Assembly (NCBI GenBank): GCA_944381635.1
Contig: CALWLY010000012.1
Coordinates: 27,121 to 91,120, forward strand
DNA: 64,000 nucleotides
Source: an uncultured Lachnospiraceae bacterium
Lineage (GTDB): Bacteria; Bacillota; Clostridia; Lachnospirales; Lachnospiraceae
Reading direction: 5' to 3'
Shown: positions 50,650 to 58,726 of the stretch, one piece after another
How the letters are laid out: every line of letters begins with the position of its first letter
How positions within the stretch are numbered: position 1 is the first letter of the stretch
Position numbers and translations under genes: made by a program
The notes under the pieces: model-generated
Told to the model about the DNA's origin: nothing
Seen by the model: the letters and a program-made list of their open reading frames with translations, nothing else
Database searches by the model: none

Positions 50650-52887
50650 ATGAAAGACAAAATCTTTGGCGTTTTGCAGAGAGTAGGGCGAAGTTTTATG
50701 CTTCCCATTGCAATCTTGCCGGTAGCAGGACTGCTTTTGGGAATCGGAAGTTCTTTTACCAATGAAACAACAATAGCAACCTATGGACTTCAGAATATTT
50801 TAGGAGAGGGCACAGCTTTAAATGCACTTCTGATTATTATGAATAAGGTCGGAAGTGCTATTTTTGACAATTTACCCCTGATCTTTGCTGTGGGAGTAGC
50901 CATTGGTATGGCTAAAAGGGAAAAAGAAGTTTCTGCCCTTGCCGCACTGATCGCCTTTTTCGTTATGAATATTTCCATCAGCGGTATGCTGCTTGTAAAC
51001 GGAGAGATTGACGCTGCGGGCAATGTAGCTTCTGACGTTCTGGAAGGGTCTGTAGCAAATGTAGTCGGAATCCCCACACTGCAGATGGGTGTGTTCGGAG
51101 GAATTATCGTGGGTCTTGGAGTAGCGGCCCTGCACAATCGTTTTCATAAAATTGTGCTTCCCAATGCCCTTTCCTTTTTCGGAGGTTCCAGATTTGTGCC
51201 GATCATATCCACAATAGTCTATATGTTTGTCGGTATTCTGCTGTACTTTATATGGCCTACGGTGCAGAACGGAATTTATGCGCTGGGAGGTCTTGTAACC
51301 GGAAGCGGATATGTGGGTACATTGATCTTTGGTATTATTAAGAGAGCGCTGATACCGTTTGGACTTCATCATGTTTTCTATATGCCTTTCTGGCAGACGG
51401 CTGTGGGCGGAACGATGGAAGTGGCAGGTCAGGTGGTACAGGGCGGACAGAATATTTTCTTCGCTCAGCTGGCGGATGCGGCCAACGTAACTCATTTTAG
51501 CGCGGATGCCACGAGATATTTTTCAGGAGAATTTATCTTTATGATTTTCGGCCTTCCGGGTGCAGCGCTTGCTATGTACCGCTGTGCAAAACCTGAAAAG
51601 AAGAAAGAGGCCGGAGGACTTCTTCTTTCGGCAGCTCTGACCTGTATGCTCACAGGTATCACGGAGCCTCTGGAATTTTCCTTCCTGTTCGTGGCTCCGG
51701 CATTGTTTGTGGTACAGGTGATTCTGGCAGGTTCCTGCTATATGATTGCCCATATGTTGAATATTGCAGTGGGACTGACTTTCTCAGGCGGTCTGCTTGA
51801 CCTGTTTTTGTTTGGTATTTTGCAGGGGAACGAAAAAACAAGCTGGCTGCTGATTATTCCGGCAGGAATTGTATATTTTATTCTCTATTATGCAATTTTT
51901 ACATTTATGATCAAGAAGTTCAACTTCAAAACACCGGGACGTGAAGACGATGATGAGGAAACAAAGCTGTATACCAAGGCGGATGTAAATGCCCGGAAGG
52001 AATCTCAAAAAGTACAGGGAAAATCAGGAGGATCGGCTCAGAAAGATGAGATGAGCGCTCTTATTACAAGAGGACTTGGCGGAGTGGATAATATCAGCGA
52101 TGTGGACTGCTGCGCTACACGGCTTCGAATTACGGTACACGATCCGGAAAAAGTGACGGATTCGATTCTGAAACAGACAGGTTCCAAAGGAATCGTTAAA
52201 AAAGGACAGGGGATTCAGATTATTTACGGACCTCATGTTACGGTGATCAAAACAAATCTGGAAGATTATCTTGCAAGCCCTCAGGCCAGAGAAGACGAAC
52301 GGGAAGCGGAAGAAACAGCTGGTGCCAGGGAAGAGGAAAAGGCAGATCATATTGCTCCGGAAAATATTAATAACGAAGAAAGCAAAGCAGAGGACGGCGG
52401 AAAGAAAGCAGAGGCAGGAGATGAAGTCCTTGTTTTGCGCGCTCCCATGAAAGGAACGGCTATGGAACTTCCCGAAGTGCAGGATGGCGTCTTCTCGGAA
52501 GGCATGCTGGGCGCAGGAATGGCAATAGAACCTTCAGAAGGAAAAGTATACGCTCCCTTTGACGGGGAAGTGTCCATGATTTTTGAAACGAAACATGCTA
52601 TGGGACTTACTTCAGAAAATGGAGTGGAATTGCTGATTCATGTGGGAATCGATACGGTGGCTTTGGAAGGAAAACACTATCGTATTGTTACGACACAGGG
52701 AGCAAAAGTTAAGACAGGAGATCTTCTGGCCGAATTTGATATGGAAGGAATCCAAAAAGAAGGATATCGCACGGTTACTCCCATTATTGTGACAAACACG
52801 GATAATTACGGAGAGATTACCTTGAAAAAGACAGGAGAAGTCAATGTAGGAGATGAAATTCTCTCCATAAGAGAAGCAAAAAACTGA
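50650..52887 (+). CDS. PTS transporter EIICBA, glucose/N-acetylglucosamine family
   Basis: A 745-residue phosphotransferase permease that imports and phosphorylates a hexose or amino sugar. EIIC is at residues ~1-430 (GRSFMLPIAILPVAGLLLGI, GITEPLEFSFLF, GLHHVFYMPFW). EIIB is at ~465-545 with the phospho-Cys488 in DVDCCATRLRITV. A charged 50-residue linker precedes EIIA (~600-745), with phospho-His664 in LLIHVGIDTVAL. All three domains are on one chain. The exact sugar is uncertain among glucose, glucosamine and GlcNAc. Ribosome binding site AAAGGAG precedes ATG 50650. The gene is monocistronic. Confidence 0.92.
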   Translation: MKDKIFGVLQRVGRSFMLPIAILPVAGLLLGIGSSFTNETTIATYGLQNILGEGTALNALLIIMNKVGSAIFDNLPLIFAVGVAIGMAKREKEVSALAALIAFFVMNISISGMLLVNGEIDAAGNVASDVLEGSVANVVGIPTLQMGVFGGIIVGLGVAALHNRFHKIVLPNALSFFGGSRFVPIISTIVYMFVGILLYFIWPTVQNGIYALGGLVTGSGYVGTLIFGIIKRALIPFGLHHVFYMPFWQTAVGGTMEVAGQVVQGGQNIFFAQLADAANVTHFSADATRYFSGEFIFMIFGLPGAALAMYRCAKPEKKKEAGGLLLSAALTCMLTGITEPLEFSFLFVAPALFVVQVILAGSCYMIAHMLNIAVGLTFSGGLLDLFLFGILQGNEKTSWLLIIPAGIVYFILYYAIFTFMIKKFNFKTPGREDDDEETKLYTKADVNARKESQKVQGKSGGSAQKDEMSALITRGLGGVDNISDVDCCATRLRITVHDPEKVTDSILKQTGSKGIVKKGQGIQIIYGPHVTVIKTNLEDYLASPQAREDEREAEETAGAREEEKADHIAPENINNEESKAEDGGKKAEAGDEVLVLRAPMKGTAMELPEVQDGVFSEGMLGAGMAIEPSEGKVYAPFDGEVSMIFETKHAMGLTSENGVELLIHVGIDTVALEGKHYRIVTTQGAKVKTGDLLAEFDMEGIQKEGYRTVTPIIVTNTDNYGEITLKKTGEVNVGDEILSIREAKN

Positions 52888-53002
52888 GACATTTTCTCTC
52901 ACACAAGAAGCAACGATAATTTATATTGCGGTGGAGAAAAATATATCGCCCAGCAATCAGCTTCACATATTTTCATGCAAAAGTGAATAAGTAGGAGTAA
53001 CG

Positions 53003-53046
53003 GAAAAAGGTGCTGTATAAATCTATGATTTGGCAGCGCCTTTTTC
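53003..53046. repeat. Dispersed long-hairpin element, copy C (internally deleted)
   Basis: AAAAAGGTGCTG (53005-53016) pairs with CAGCGCCTTTTT. The two ends resemble those of copy A at 12761-12882 (GGTGCTGCATAGATT and CTATGATTTTGCAGC), but the ~70-bp middle is missing. The T-run makes it the likely terminator after the PTS gene, before the hydrogenase operon. Confidence 0.55.
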
Positions 53047-53238
53047 TATGTATTTTGTTTGTACCAAATGAATAATTTATTGATGTTAAATTATGATAAA
53101 TTATATTTATTGCACACAAAAATGAATATGAAAACATTGACAATCGGAAAAAAGAGAGTAAGATTGAAATTAGTCATGAATATTTTGGACAGATTTCCAA
53201 AAAAAGACACGAAACGTGGTGGGAGGCATGAGACAACT

Positions 53239-55146
53239 ATGGTAATATTTCTGATTGTATTTCCATTTTTTTGTGCTCTGGTATTGGCACTTAAGAAAAA
53301 GAGCGGCTTGGTAAGGAGAATTCTTCAGTTTACTTTCTGCGGAATTATTGTAGTGGCAGATCTGTACTTTATTGTGACCAGCCTGATATCCGGAGGAAAA
53401 GCTCAGTATTTTCCGGAGACACATATGGTGGACAGGCTGATGCTTGTAGGGGAGTGGCTGCTTCTCATTTTGATCTGTTATTACAGTTTTCGCTATAAAA
53501 AATATTACTGCGCAGTGCTTTCTGTTATACAGACAGGGCTGATAACCTGGCTGGAGTTAAGCGGGAAGGCGGAAATAGTCGGATATCATATATGGATCGA
53601 CCGTTTTACTCTGATCATGGCTTTGATTGTGGGTGTGATCGGATGTCTGATCTGTGTTTATTCCATCGGTTATATGAAGGATTATAACTCTCATCATTCG
53701 GAATACAAGGACAGACGTTCCTTCTTCTTTTCCATGCTTTTTGCTTTTTTGGGAGCTATGTTCGGCCTGATTTTTTCCAACAATCTGATCTGGATGTATT
53801 TCTTCTGGGAAATTACCAGCGTATGCTCTTTCCTGCTGATTGGATATAATGGCTCCGAGGAAGCGGTAAACAATTCCTTTAAAGCTTTGTGGATGAACCT
53901 GCTTGGCGGTCTTGGATTTGCAGTGGCAATCGCATATTCCGTGTTGGAACTTAATATTGTCTGCCTTCAGGATCTGGTTCAGGTCGGCACACAGGTGGAG
54001 ATAGCCATTATTCCGGTGATCCTGCTTGCTTTTGCAGGTCTGACGAAAAGTGCGCAGATGCCGTTTTCAGGATGGCTCCTGGGAGCTATGGTTGCACCTA
54101 CGCCTACCAGTGCTCTGCTGCATTCCGCTACGATGGTAAAAGCGGGAGTTTATCTTCTGATCCGTCTGGCCCCGGCTTTGGCAGGAAACCTGGCAGGACT
54201 TATGGTGACCACCATCGGCGGCTTTACCTTCCTGGCAGCCTCTATGCTTGCAATCTCGCAAAGCGACGGGAAAAAAGTGTTGGCATACTCCACGATTTCC
54301 AATCTTGGTCTGATTGCAGCCTGTGCCGGTGTTGGTGCCTATGAAGCTGTATGGGCGGGGATTTTCCTCATTATGTTCCATGCGGTATCCAAATCTTTGC
54401 TGTTCTTAAATACAGGAGCAGTGGAAAACAGCCTTGGCAGCAGAAATGTGGAAGATATGCACGGATTGATCGTAAAACTTCCGGGACTTGCTTTCATTAT
54501 GATCATAGGAATTGCGGGAATGTTTCTGGCGCCGTTTGGAATGCTGATTTCCAAATGGGCAGCTTTGAAGGCGTTTATTGACACCAACAGCGTGCTGCTG
54601 GTTATTTTCCTGATTTACGGAAGTGCAACTACACTTTTTTACTGGACAAAGTGGCTGAGCAGTCTGGTGGCAGTGCACCATTATTCTGACAGACTGAAAA
54701 ATATCACCAAAAAGAGTGAATGGGTGGCGCTGATTACTTTAAGCGTGATGACGGTAACTTTGTGTCTGACGTTCCCGTTTGTATCATCAAACCTGATCGA
54801 GCCCTTCCTTCAGGATATGTTCCATCAAGAGGTTACTGCGGTAATCAGCAACGGAAATATATTTATCATGGGAATGATGCTGTGTGCTATTTTAGTACTT
54901 CCGTTGGCGGTACGCTTTTTAACTTTCGGCAAGAAGCACAAAATTGTTATGTCTTACATGGGCGGAGCCAATACGGGAGATGACCGCAGTTTTACAGATT
55001 CTTTCGGAAATGAAAAGAAAATGTATTTGACAAACTGGTATATGGAAGAATGGTTTGGAGAGAAAAAAATGTTAAAACCATCCCTGATTCTTTCCACAGC
55101 AGGACTGGTTGTATTGATGATTCTTGCAATAGGAGGTGCGCTCTGA
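53239..55146 (+). CDS. echA: Ech-type hydrogenase, proton-pumping antiporter-like subunit
   Basis: A 635-residue membrane protein of the NuoL/HycC/MrpA-like family, with about 15 helices. It is the ion-translocating arm of a group 4 [NiFe] hydrogenase. The key segment LTKSAQMPFSGWLLGAMVAPTPTSALLHSATMVKAG (split here as LTKSAQMPFSGWLLGAM and TPTSALLHSATMVKAG) and a further Lys in the second helical repeat mark the proton channel. ATG 53239 is used, because the longer in-frame start has no ribosome binding site; GGGAGG lies 12 nt upstream. It begins the ech-hyp operon. EchB starts 2 bp after its stop. Confidence 0.9.
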   Translation: MVIFLIVFPFFCALVLALKKKSGLVRRILQFTFCGIIVVADLYFIVTSLISGGKAQYFPETHMVDRLMLVGEWLLLILICYYSFRYKKYYCAVLSVIQTGLITWLELSGKAEIVGYHIWIDRFTLIMALIVGVIGCLICVYSIGYMKDYNSHHSEYKDRRSFFFSMLFAFLGAMFGLIFSNNLIWMYFFWEITSVCSFLLIGYNGSEEAVNNSFKALWMNLLGGLGFAVAIAYSVLELNIVCLQDLVQVGTQVEIAIIPVILLAFAGLTKSAQMPFSGWLLGAMVAPTPTSALLHSATMVKAGVYLLIRLAPALAGNLAGLMVTTIGGFTFLAASMLAISQSDGKKVLAYSTISNLGLIAACAGVGAYEAVWAGIFLIMFHAVSKSLLFLNTGAVENSLGSRNVEDMHGLIVKLPGLAFIMIIGIAGMFLAPFGMLISKWAALKAFIDTNSVLLVIFLIYGSATTLFYWTKWLSSLVAVHHYSDRLKNITKKSEWVALITLSVMTVTLCLTFPFVSSNLIEPFLQDMFHQEVTAVISNGNIFIMGMMLCAILVLPLAVRFLTFGKKHKIVMSYMGGANTGDDRSFTDSFGNEKKMYLTNWYMEEWFGEKKMLKPSLILSTAGLVVLMILAIGGAL

Positions 55147-55147
55147 T

Positions 55148-56014
55148 ATGACTACGGCAATCGCTTTGACAATCGGATTTATCATATTGGGGCCTTTCAT
55201 TGGAGGGCTTTTGGAAGGAATGGACAGAGTAGTCTGCGCCCGTATGCAGGGAAGACAGGGGCCGCCGGTACTTCAGCCGTTTTATGACATTTATAAATTG
55301 TTTAACAAGCAGTCCATTCTGGTAAACAACATTCAGGATCTTCTTGTATGCGGTTTCCTTGTGTTTGTTGTTTTTTCCGGTGTGCTGTTTTTCATGGGAG
55401 AGGATATACTTCTTGTCTTTTTCGCGTTGACGCTTGCCGAGATTTTTATGGTAATGTCTTCGGCTTCCGCAAACTCTCCCTATAGTTCCATGGGAGCACA
55501 AAGGGAACTGGTTCAGGCAATGACCTACGAACCGATGCTTCTTCTGACGGCAATCGGATTTTATATTGCAGCAGAAAGTTTTCGGGTAGATGATATTGCA
55601 AGAACCGATATTCCGGCAATTGTTTATCTTCCGGGTATCTTTCTTGGTTATGTATTTATTCTGACCATTAAATTCCGAAAATCGCCGTTTGACCTGAGTA
55701 CATCCCATCATGCGCATCAGGAAATGGTCCGTGGTCTTACCACAGAACTTTCAGGAAATATTCTGGCGCTGGTGGAAGTTGCCGAATGGTATGAAACGGT
55801 TCTTCTTCTTGGTGTAATCGGCTTGTTTTTTGTAAACGGAACATGGTGGGGACTTGTCCTTGCTCTGGTTGGTATCCTGGTGTCTTTCTTCTTTGAGACA
55901 TTTGTGGACAATGTGTTTCCGCGTGTACATTGGGATACGATGGTAAAATCTACCTGGATGTTTACGCTGATTGCAGGCGGAATCAATCTGTTTATTCTGG
56001 TTTTGATCCGGTAA
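55148..56014 (+). CDS. echB: Ech-type hydrogenase, NuoH/HycD-like membrane subunit
   Basis: A 288-residue integral membrane protein with about eight helices that anchors the hydrogenase module and couples redox to ion transport. Family traits are RMQGRQGPPVLQPFYDIYKL near the N-terminus, PYSSMGAQRELVQAMTYEP and FRKSPFDLSTSHHAHQEMVR. ATG 55148 is chosen, with AGGAGG 10-11 nt upstream, over an in-frame start inside echA. It lies in the order echA-B-C-D-E-F found in Methanosarcina and Thermoanaerobacter Ech clusters. Confidence 0.94.
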   Translation: MTTAIALTIGFIILGPFIGGLLEGMDRVVCARMQGRQGPPVLQPFYDIYKLFNKQSILVNNIQDLLVCGFLVFVVFSGVLFFMGEDILLVFFALTLAEIFMVMSSASANSPYSSMGAQRELVQAMTYEPMLLLTAIGFYIAAESFRVDDIARTDIPAIVYLPGIFLGYVFILTIKFRKSPFDLSTSHHAHQEMVRGLTTELSGNILALVEVAEWYETVLLLGVIGLFFVNGTWWGLVLALVGILVSFFFETFVDNVFPRVHWDTMVKSTWMFTLIAGGINLFILVLIR

Positions 56015-56058
56015 AACTGCCGGGCAGAAAAGTATGGAAAAGAAAAGAGGTTTGAGCA

Positions 56059-56499
56059 ATGAAAATATCAAAATCTCCCTGGATCATACATTATGACGGC
56101 TCAAGCTGCAACGGCTGCGATATCGAGGTTTTAGACAGTCTGATGCCTAAATATGATCTGGAACGATTTGGAGTGGTCAATACAGGAAATCCCAAACACG
56201 CAGATATTTTTCTGGTGACAGGAGGGATCAATGCGCAGAACAAACCGGTTGTTCAGCAGATTTATTCCCAGATGCCATTTCCCAAAGTGGTAGTTGCAGT
56301 GGGAATCTGTGCCTGCAACGGCGGTATCTTTAAAGAGTGTTATAACATTCTTGGGGGCGTAGATAAGGCTATTCCTGTAGATATTTATGTTCCCGGCTGC
56401 GCGGCAAGACCGGAAGCGATCATTGACGGTGTCATGAAAGCGGTAGCGCTGCTTGACAAAAAGCGGGAAGAGATGAAAAAAGAAGCAAAGGAGAACTGA
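56059..56499 (+). CDS. echC: Ech-type hydrogenase small subunit (NuoB/HycG-like)
   Basis: A 146-residue electron-transfer subunit holding the single proximal 4Fe-4S cluster next to the NiFe site. Cluster ligands are Cys17 and Cys20 (GSSCNGCDIEVLD), a later Cys in VGICACNGGIF and Cys in VPGCAARPE. No Tat signal, as expected for the cytoplasmic-facing group 4 enzymes. GAGGTTTGAGCA precedes ATG 56059. It is followed after 4 bp by echD. Confidence 0.95.
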   Translation: MKISKSPWIIHYDGSSCNGCDIEVLDSLMPKYDLERFGVVNTGNPKHADIFLVTGGINAQNKPVVQQIYSQMPFPKVVVAVGICACNGGIFKECYNILGGVDKAIPVDIYVPGCAARPEAIIDGVMKAVALLDKKREEMKKEAKEN

Positions 56500-56503
56500 A
56501 AAT

Positions 56504-56839
56504 ATGAATGACGGCGAAATTCTGGTTATTGATACAGAGGCTTTGGTGACCGAAGTACTGAAACTGAAGCATCAGAATTACCGGCTTGTTCAGATATGCG
56601 CAACGAAGACCGGTGAGGGTTATGAGCTTACCTACTCTTTTGGAAAAGATTATGAGTTTGTATGTTTGAGGCTGAATATCAAAGAGGGAGATGAAGTTTC
56701 CAGCATCAGTGATATTTATAAACCGGCCTTTCTGTATGAAAATGAAATCCATGATCTGTTTGATATTCAGATAAAAATGATTTCCCAGGATTATCACGGA
56801 AATCTTTATCGTATGAAGACAAAAACACCTTACAAATAG
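56504..56839 (+). CDS. echD: Ech-type hydrogenase subunit D (NuoC-like)
   Basis: A 111-residue hydrophilic subunit resembling the 30-kDa NuoC family. The C-terminal block SISDIYKPAFLYENEIHDLF holds the NuoC-family segment. It lacks cofactor ligands and probably has a structural role beside the large subunit. It is only 4 bp from echC and 21 bp from echE. The short length is normal for Ech clusters, where NuoC and NuoD functions are separate. Confidence 0.88.
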   Translation: MNDGEILVIDTEALVTEVLKLKHQNYRLVQICATKTGEGYELTYSFGKDYEFVCLRLNIKEGDEVSSISDIYKPAFLYENEIHDLFDIQIKMISQDYHGNLYRMKTKTPYK

Positions 56840-56860
56840 AGAGAAAAGGGGAAAACAGTT

Positions 56861-57940
56861 ATGTCGGTAAGAAGCATTGTTCCTTTCGGACCTCAGCATC
56901 CTGTGCTGCCGGAGCCGATTCATCTGGATTTGGTATTGGAAGATGAAAAAGTAGTGGAAGCAGTCCCTTCGATCGGTTTTGTACACAGGGGATTGGAAAA
57001 ACTGGTAGAAAAGAAAGATTATCAGCAATATGTCTATGTGGCGGAGCGCATTTGCGGTATCTGCAGCTTTATGCATGGCATGGGGTATTGTGAAGCAGTT
57101 GAGCATGTAATGAATGTGGAAATTCCGCCCAGAGCGAAATATCTTCGTACAATCTGGTGCGAAATGTCTAGAATTCACAGTCATTTGCTCTGGCTGGGGC
57201 TTTTGGCGGATGCGTTTGGATTTGAAAGTCTTTTTATGCAAAGCTGGAGACTCAGAGAAAAAATATTGGATATGTTTGAGGTGTCCACCGGTGGGCGTGT
57301 CATTTTCTCAGTCAATATGATTGGAGGACAGCGCCGGGATATGGATGCACAGATGCTTTCCATGTTTTCAAAGGTTCTTGATGATATGGAAAGAGAACTG
57401 CGGGAAATTTCCAAGACCTTTTTAAATGACTACGCAGTACAGAGCCGTCTGAAAGATGTGGGATTTCTCACAAAAGAGCAGGCTCATGAGCTGGGAGCTG
57501 TGGGACCTTTTATGCGTGCCAGCGGAATTGCGCTGGACAGCAGAAAGTTAGGATACGCAGCTTATCCGGATATTGATTTTGAACCAATTACCAGTCAGGT
57601 GGGAGATTCCTATGCAAGATGCGATGTCCGCATTCGGGAGATTTTCCAGTCTTTTGACATTATCAGACAGGCGATTGCCAAAATACCGGAAGGAGAAGTG
57701 GCGGTTCCGGTCAAGGGTATGCCTTCGGGAGAACATTTTATGCGCGTGGAGCAGCCCAGAGGAGAAGCTATTTATTATGTAAAAGGAAATGGTACGAAAT
57801 TCCTTGATCGCGTCAGGGTGAGAACACCAACCTTTGCGAATCTTCCGGGAATGCTGGAGACGCTGAAAGGCTGCCAGCTGGCAGATGTACCGATTCTGAT
57901 TCTGACCATTGACCCGTGTATCAGCTGCACGGAGCGATAA
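56861..57940 (+). CDS. echE: Ech-type [NiFe] hydrogenase large subunit
   Basis: A 359-residue catalytic subunit carrying the NiFe(CN)2CO site. The four nickel cysteines are Cys65 and Cys68 (ERICGICSFMHG) and Cys353 and Cys356 (DPCISCTER). The protein ends at Arg359, directly after the second motif. There is therefore no C-terminal extension for a maturation protease, in keeping with some group 4 enzymes (for example CooH and EchE of archaea, as I recall). It evolves or oxidises H2 with ferredoxin. AAAAGGGGAAAAC lies before ATG 56861. Confidence 0.96.
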   Translation: MSVRSIVPFGPQHPVLPEPIHLDLVLEDEKVVEAVPSIGFVHRGLEKLVEKKDYQQYVYVAERICGICSFMHGMGYCEAVEHVMNVEIPPRAKYLRTIWCEMSRIHSHLLWLGLLADAFGFESLFMQSWRLREKILDMFEVSTGGRVIFSVNMIGGQRRDMDAQMLSMFSKVLDDMERELREISKTFLNDYAVQSRLKDVGFLTKEQAHELGAVGPFMRASGIALDSRKLGYAAYPDIDFEPITSQVGDSYARCDVRIREIFQSFDIIRQAIAKIPEGEVAVPVKGMPSGEHFMRVEQPRGEAIYYVKGNGTKFLDRVRVRTPTFANLPGMLETLKGCQLADVPILILTIDPCISCTER

Positions 57941-58014
57941 CTGTCTGTAAAACAGCAAGTTCGCAGAGCGAGCTGTCTATTGTTTGATAAAATCAGAACC
58001 AGGAGGCAGAAAAT

Positions 58015-58392
58015 ATGAGCGGTATTATGAAATTTACCGGAACCGTATTAAAAAATCTGATTCACAAGCCGGTAACGGAAAACTACCCGCAGGCAGAGAG
58101 AGAATATCCGGAAAGAACAAGAGGAAAAGTAAGTATTGATATCAGTCAGTGTGTTTTTTGCACACTGTGCGCCAAAAAGTGTCCTACCGGAGCCATAACG
58201 GTAGATCGGGCTGCACAGACCTGGACGATCGATCCGTTTGGGTGCATTCAATGCCGGTGCTGTGTGGATCATTGCCCGAGAAAGTGTCTGTCCATGGAAC
58301 AGCATTATACAAGTCCGTCGGAAGAAAAAACGGTGGAAACTTATACAAAACAGACAACAGAGGAAAAGCAGGAGGAAAAAGAACATGCATGA
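58015..58392 (+). CDS. echF: Ech-type hydrogenase ferredoxin subunit (2x4Fe-4S)
   Basis: A 125-residue NuoI-like polyferredoxin. Two ferredoxin motifs, CVFCTLCAKKCP (about 44-55) and CIQCRCCVDHCP (about 77-88), bind two 4Fe-4S clusters that pass electrons between soluble ferredoxin and echC. The last 30 residues are polar and Glu/Lys-rich. CAGGAGG precedes ATG 58015. It lies 74 bp after echE. The end overlaps hypA by 8 nt, linking hydrogenase genes and maturation genes in one transcript. Confidence 0.94.
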   Translation: MSGIMKFTGTVLKNLIHKPVTENYPQAEREYPERTRGKVSIDISQCVFCTLCAKKCPTGAITVDRAAQTWTIDPFGCIQCRCCVDHCPRKCLSMEQHYTSPSEEKTVETYTKQTTEEKQEEKEHA

Positions 58393-58726
58393 ATATCATA
58401 AGGCAGTAGATATCATTGAAGATGCCGTTGCAGAGGCAAAGAAAAAGGGTTACAGCAAGGTGACAAAAATAAATCTGGTGATCGGAGAAGATTCCGGATA
58501 TTCGGGAGACAGCATCCGGATGCATTTTGAAGATGTGGCTGCAGGAACAATCTGCGAGGGCGCTGAAATTGCAGTGACGCCGGTGAAGACTATGCTGCGC
58601 TGCCCGAAATGTCATGAACTTTTTCCGAGAAAACCTTTCCATTATGAATGCCCTCATTGCGGAACAGAGGGCGAACCTACCGAGGTAGGTCATGAGATGG
58701 CTATGGATGGCATTGAAGGAGTATGA
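58385..58726 (+). CDS. hypA: Hydrogenase nickel insertion protein HypA
   Basis: A 113-residue nickel chaperone that helps load Ni into the large subunit. It starts with the nickel-binding N-terminus MHEYHKAVD (His2), and has a zinc site of two CxxC pairs (CPKC and CPHC) at about residues 74-94. ATG 58385 overlaps the echF end and is preferred over a start upstream. Its stop overlaps the hypF start by 4 nt (ATGA). Its usual GTPase partner HypB is not in the window. Confidence 0.95.
   Translation: MHEYHKAVDIIEDAVAEAKKKGYSKVTKINLVIGEDSGYSGDSIRMHFEDVAAGTICEGAEIAVTPVKTMLRCPKCHELFPRKPFHYECPHCGTEGEPTEVGHEMAMDGIEGV

Noticed and set aside
50091..50650. Possible sugar-responsive antiterminator hairpin ahead of the PTS gene.
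   Set aside because: Hairpins present are explained by the Mrp terminator and the family 2 palindrome; no LicT/GlcT-type site was seen near the PTS promoter.
53059..53238. 60-codon upstream extension of the echA frame.
   Set aside because: It is Lys/Asn/Tyr-rich, unlike any NuoL-family N-terminus, and lacks a ribosome binding site; ATG 53239 gives the normal hydrophobic start.
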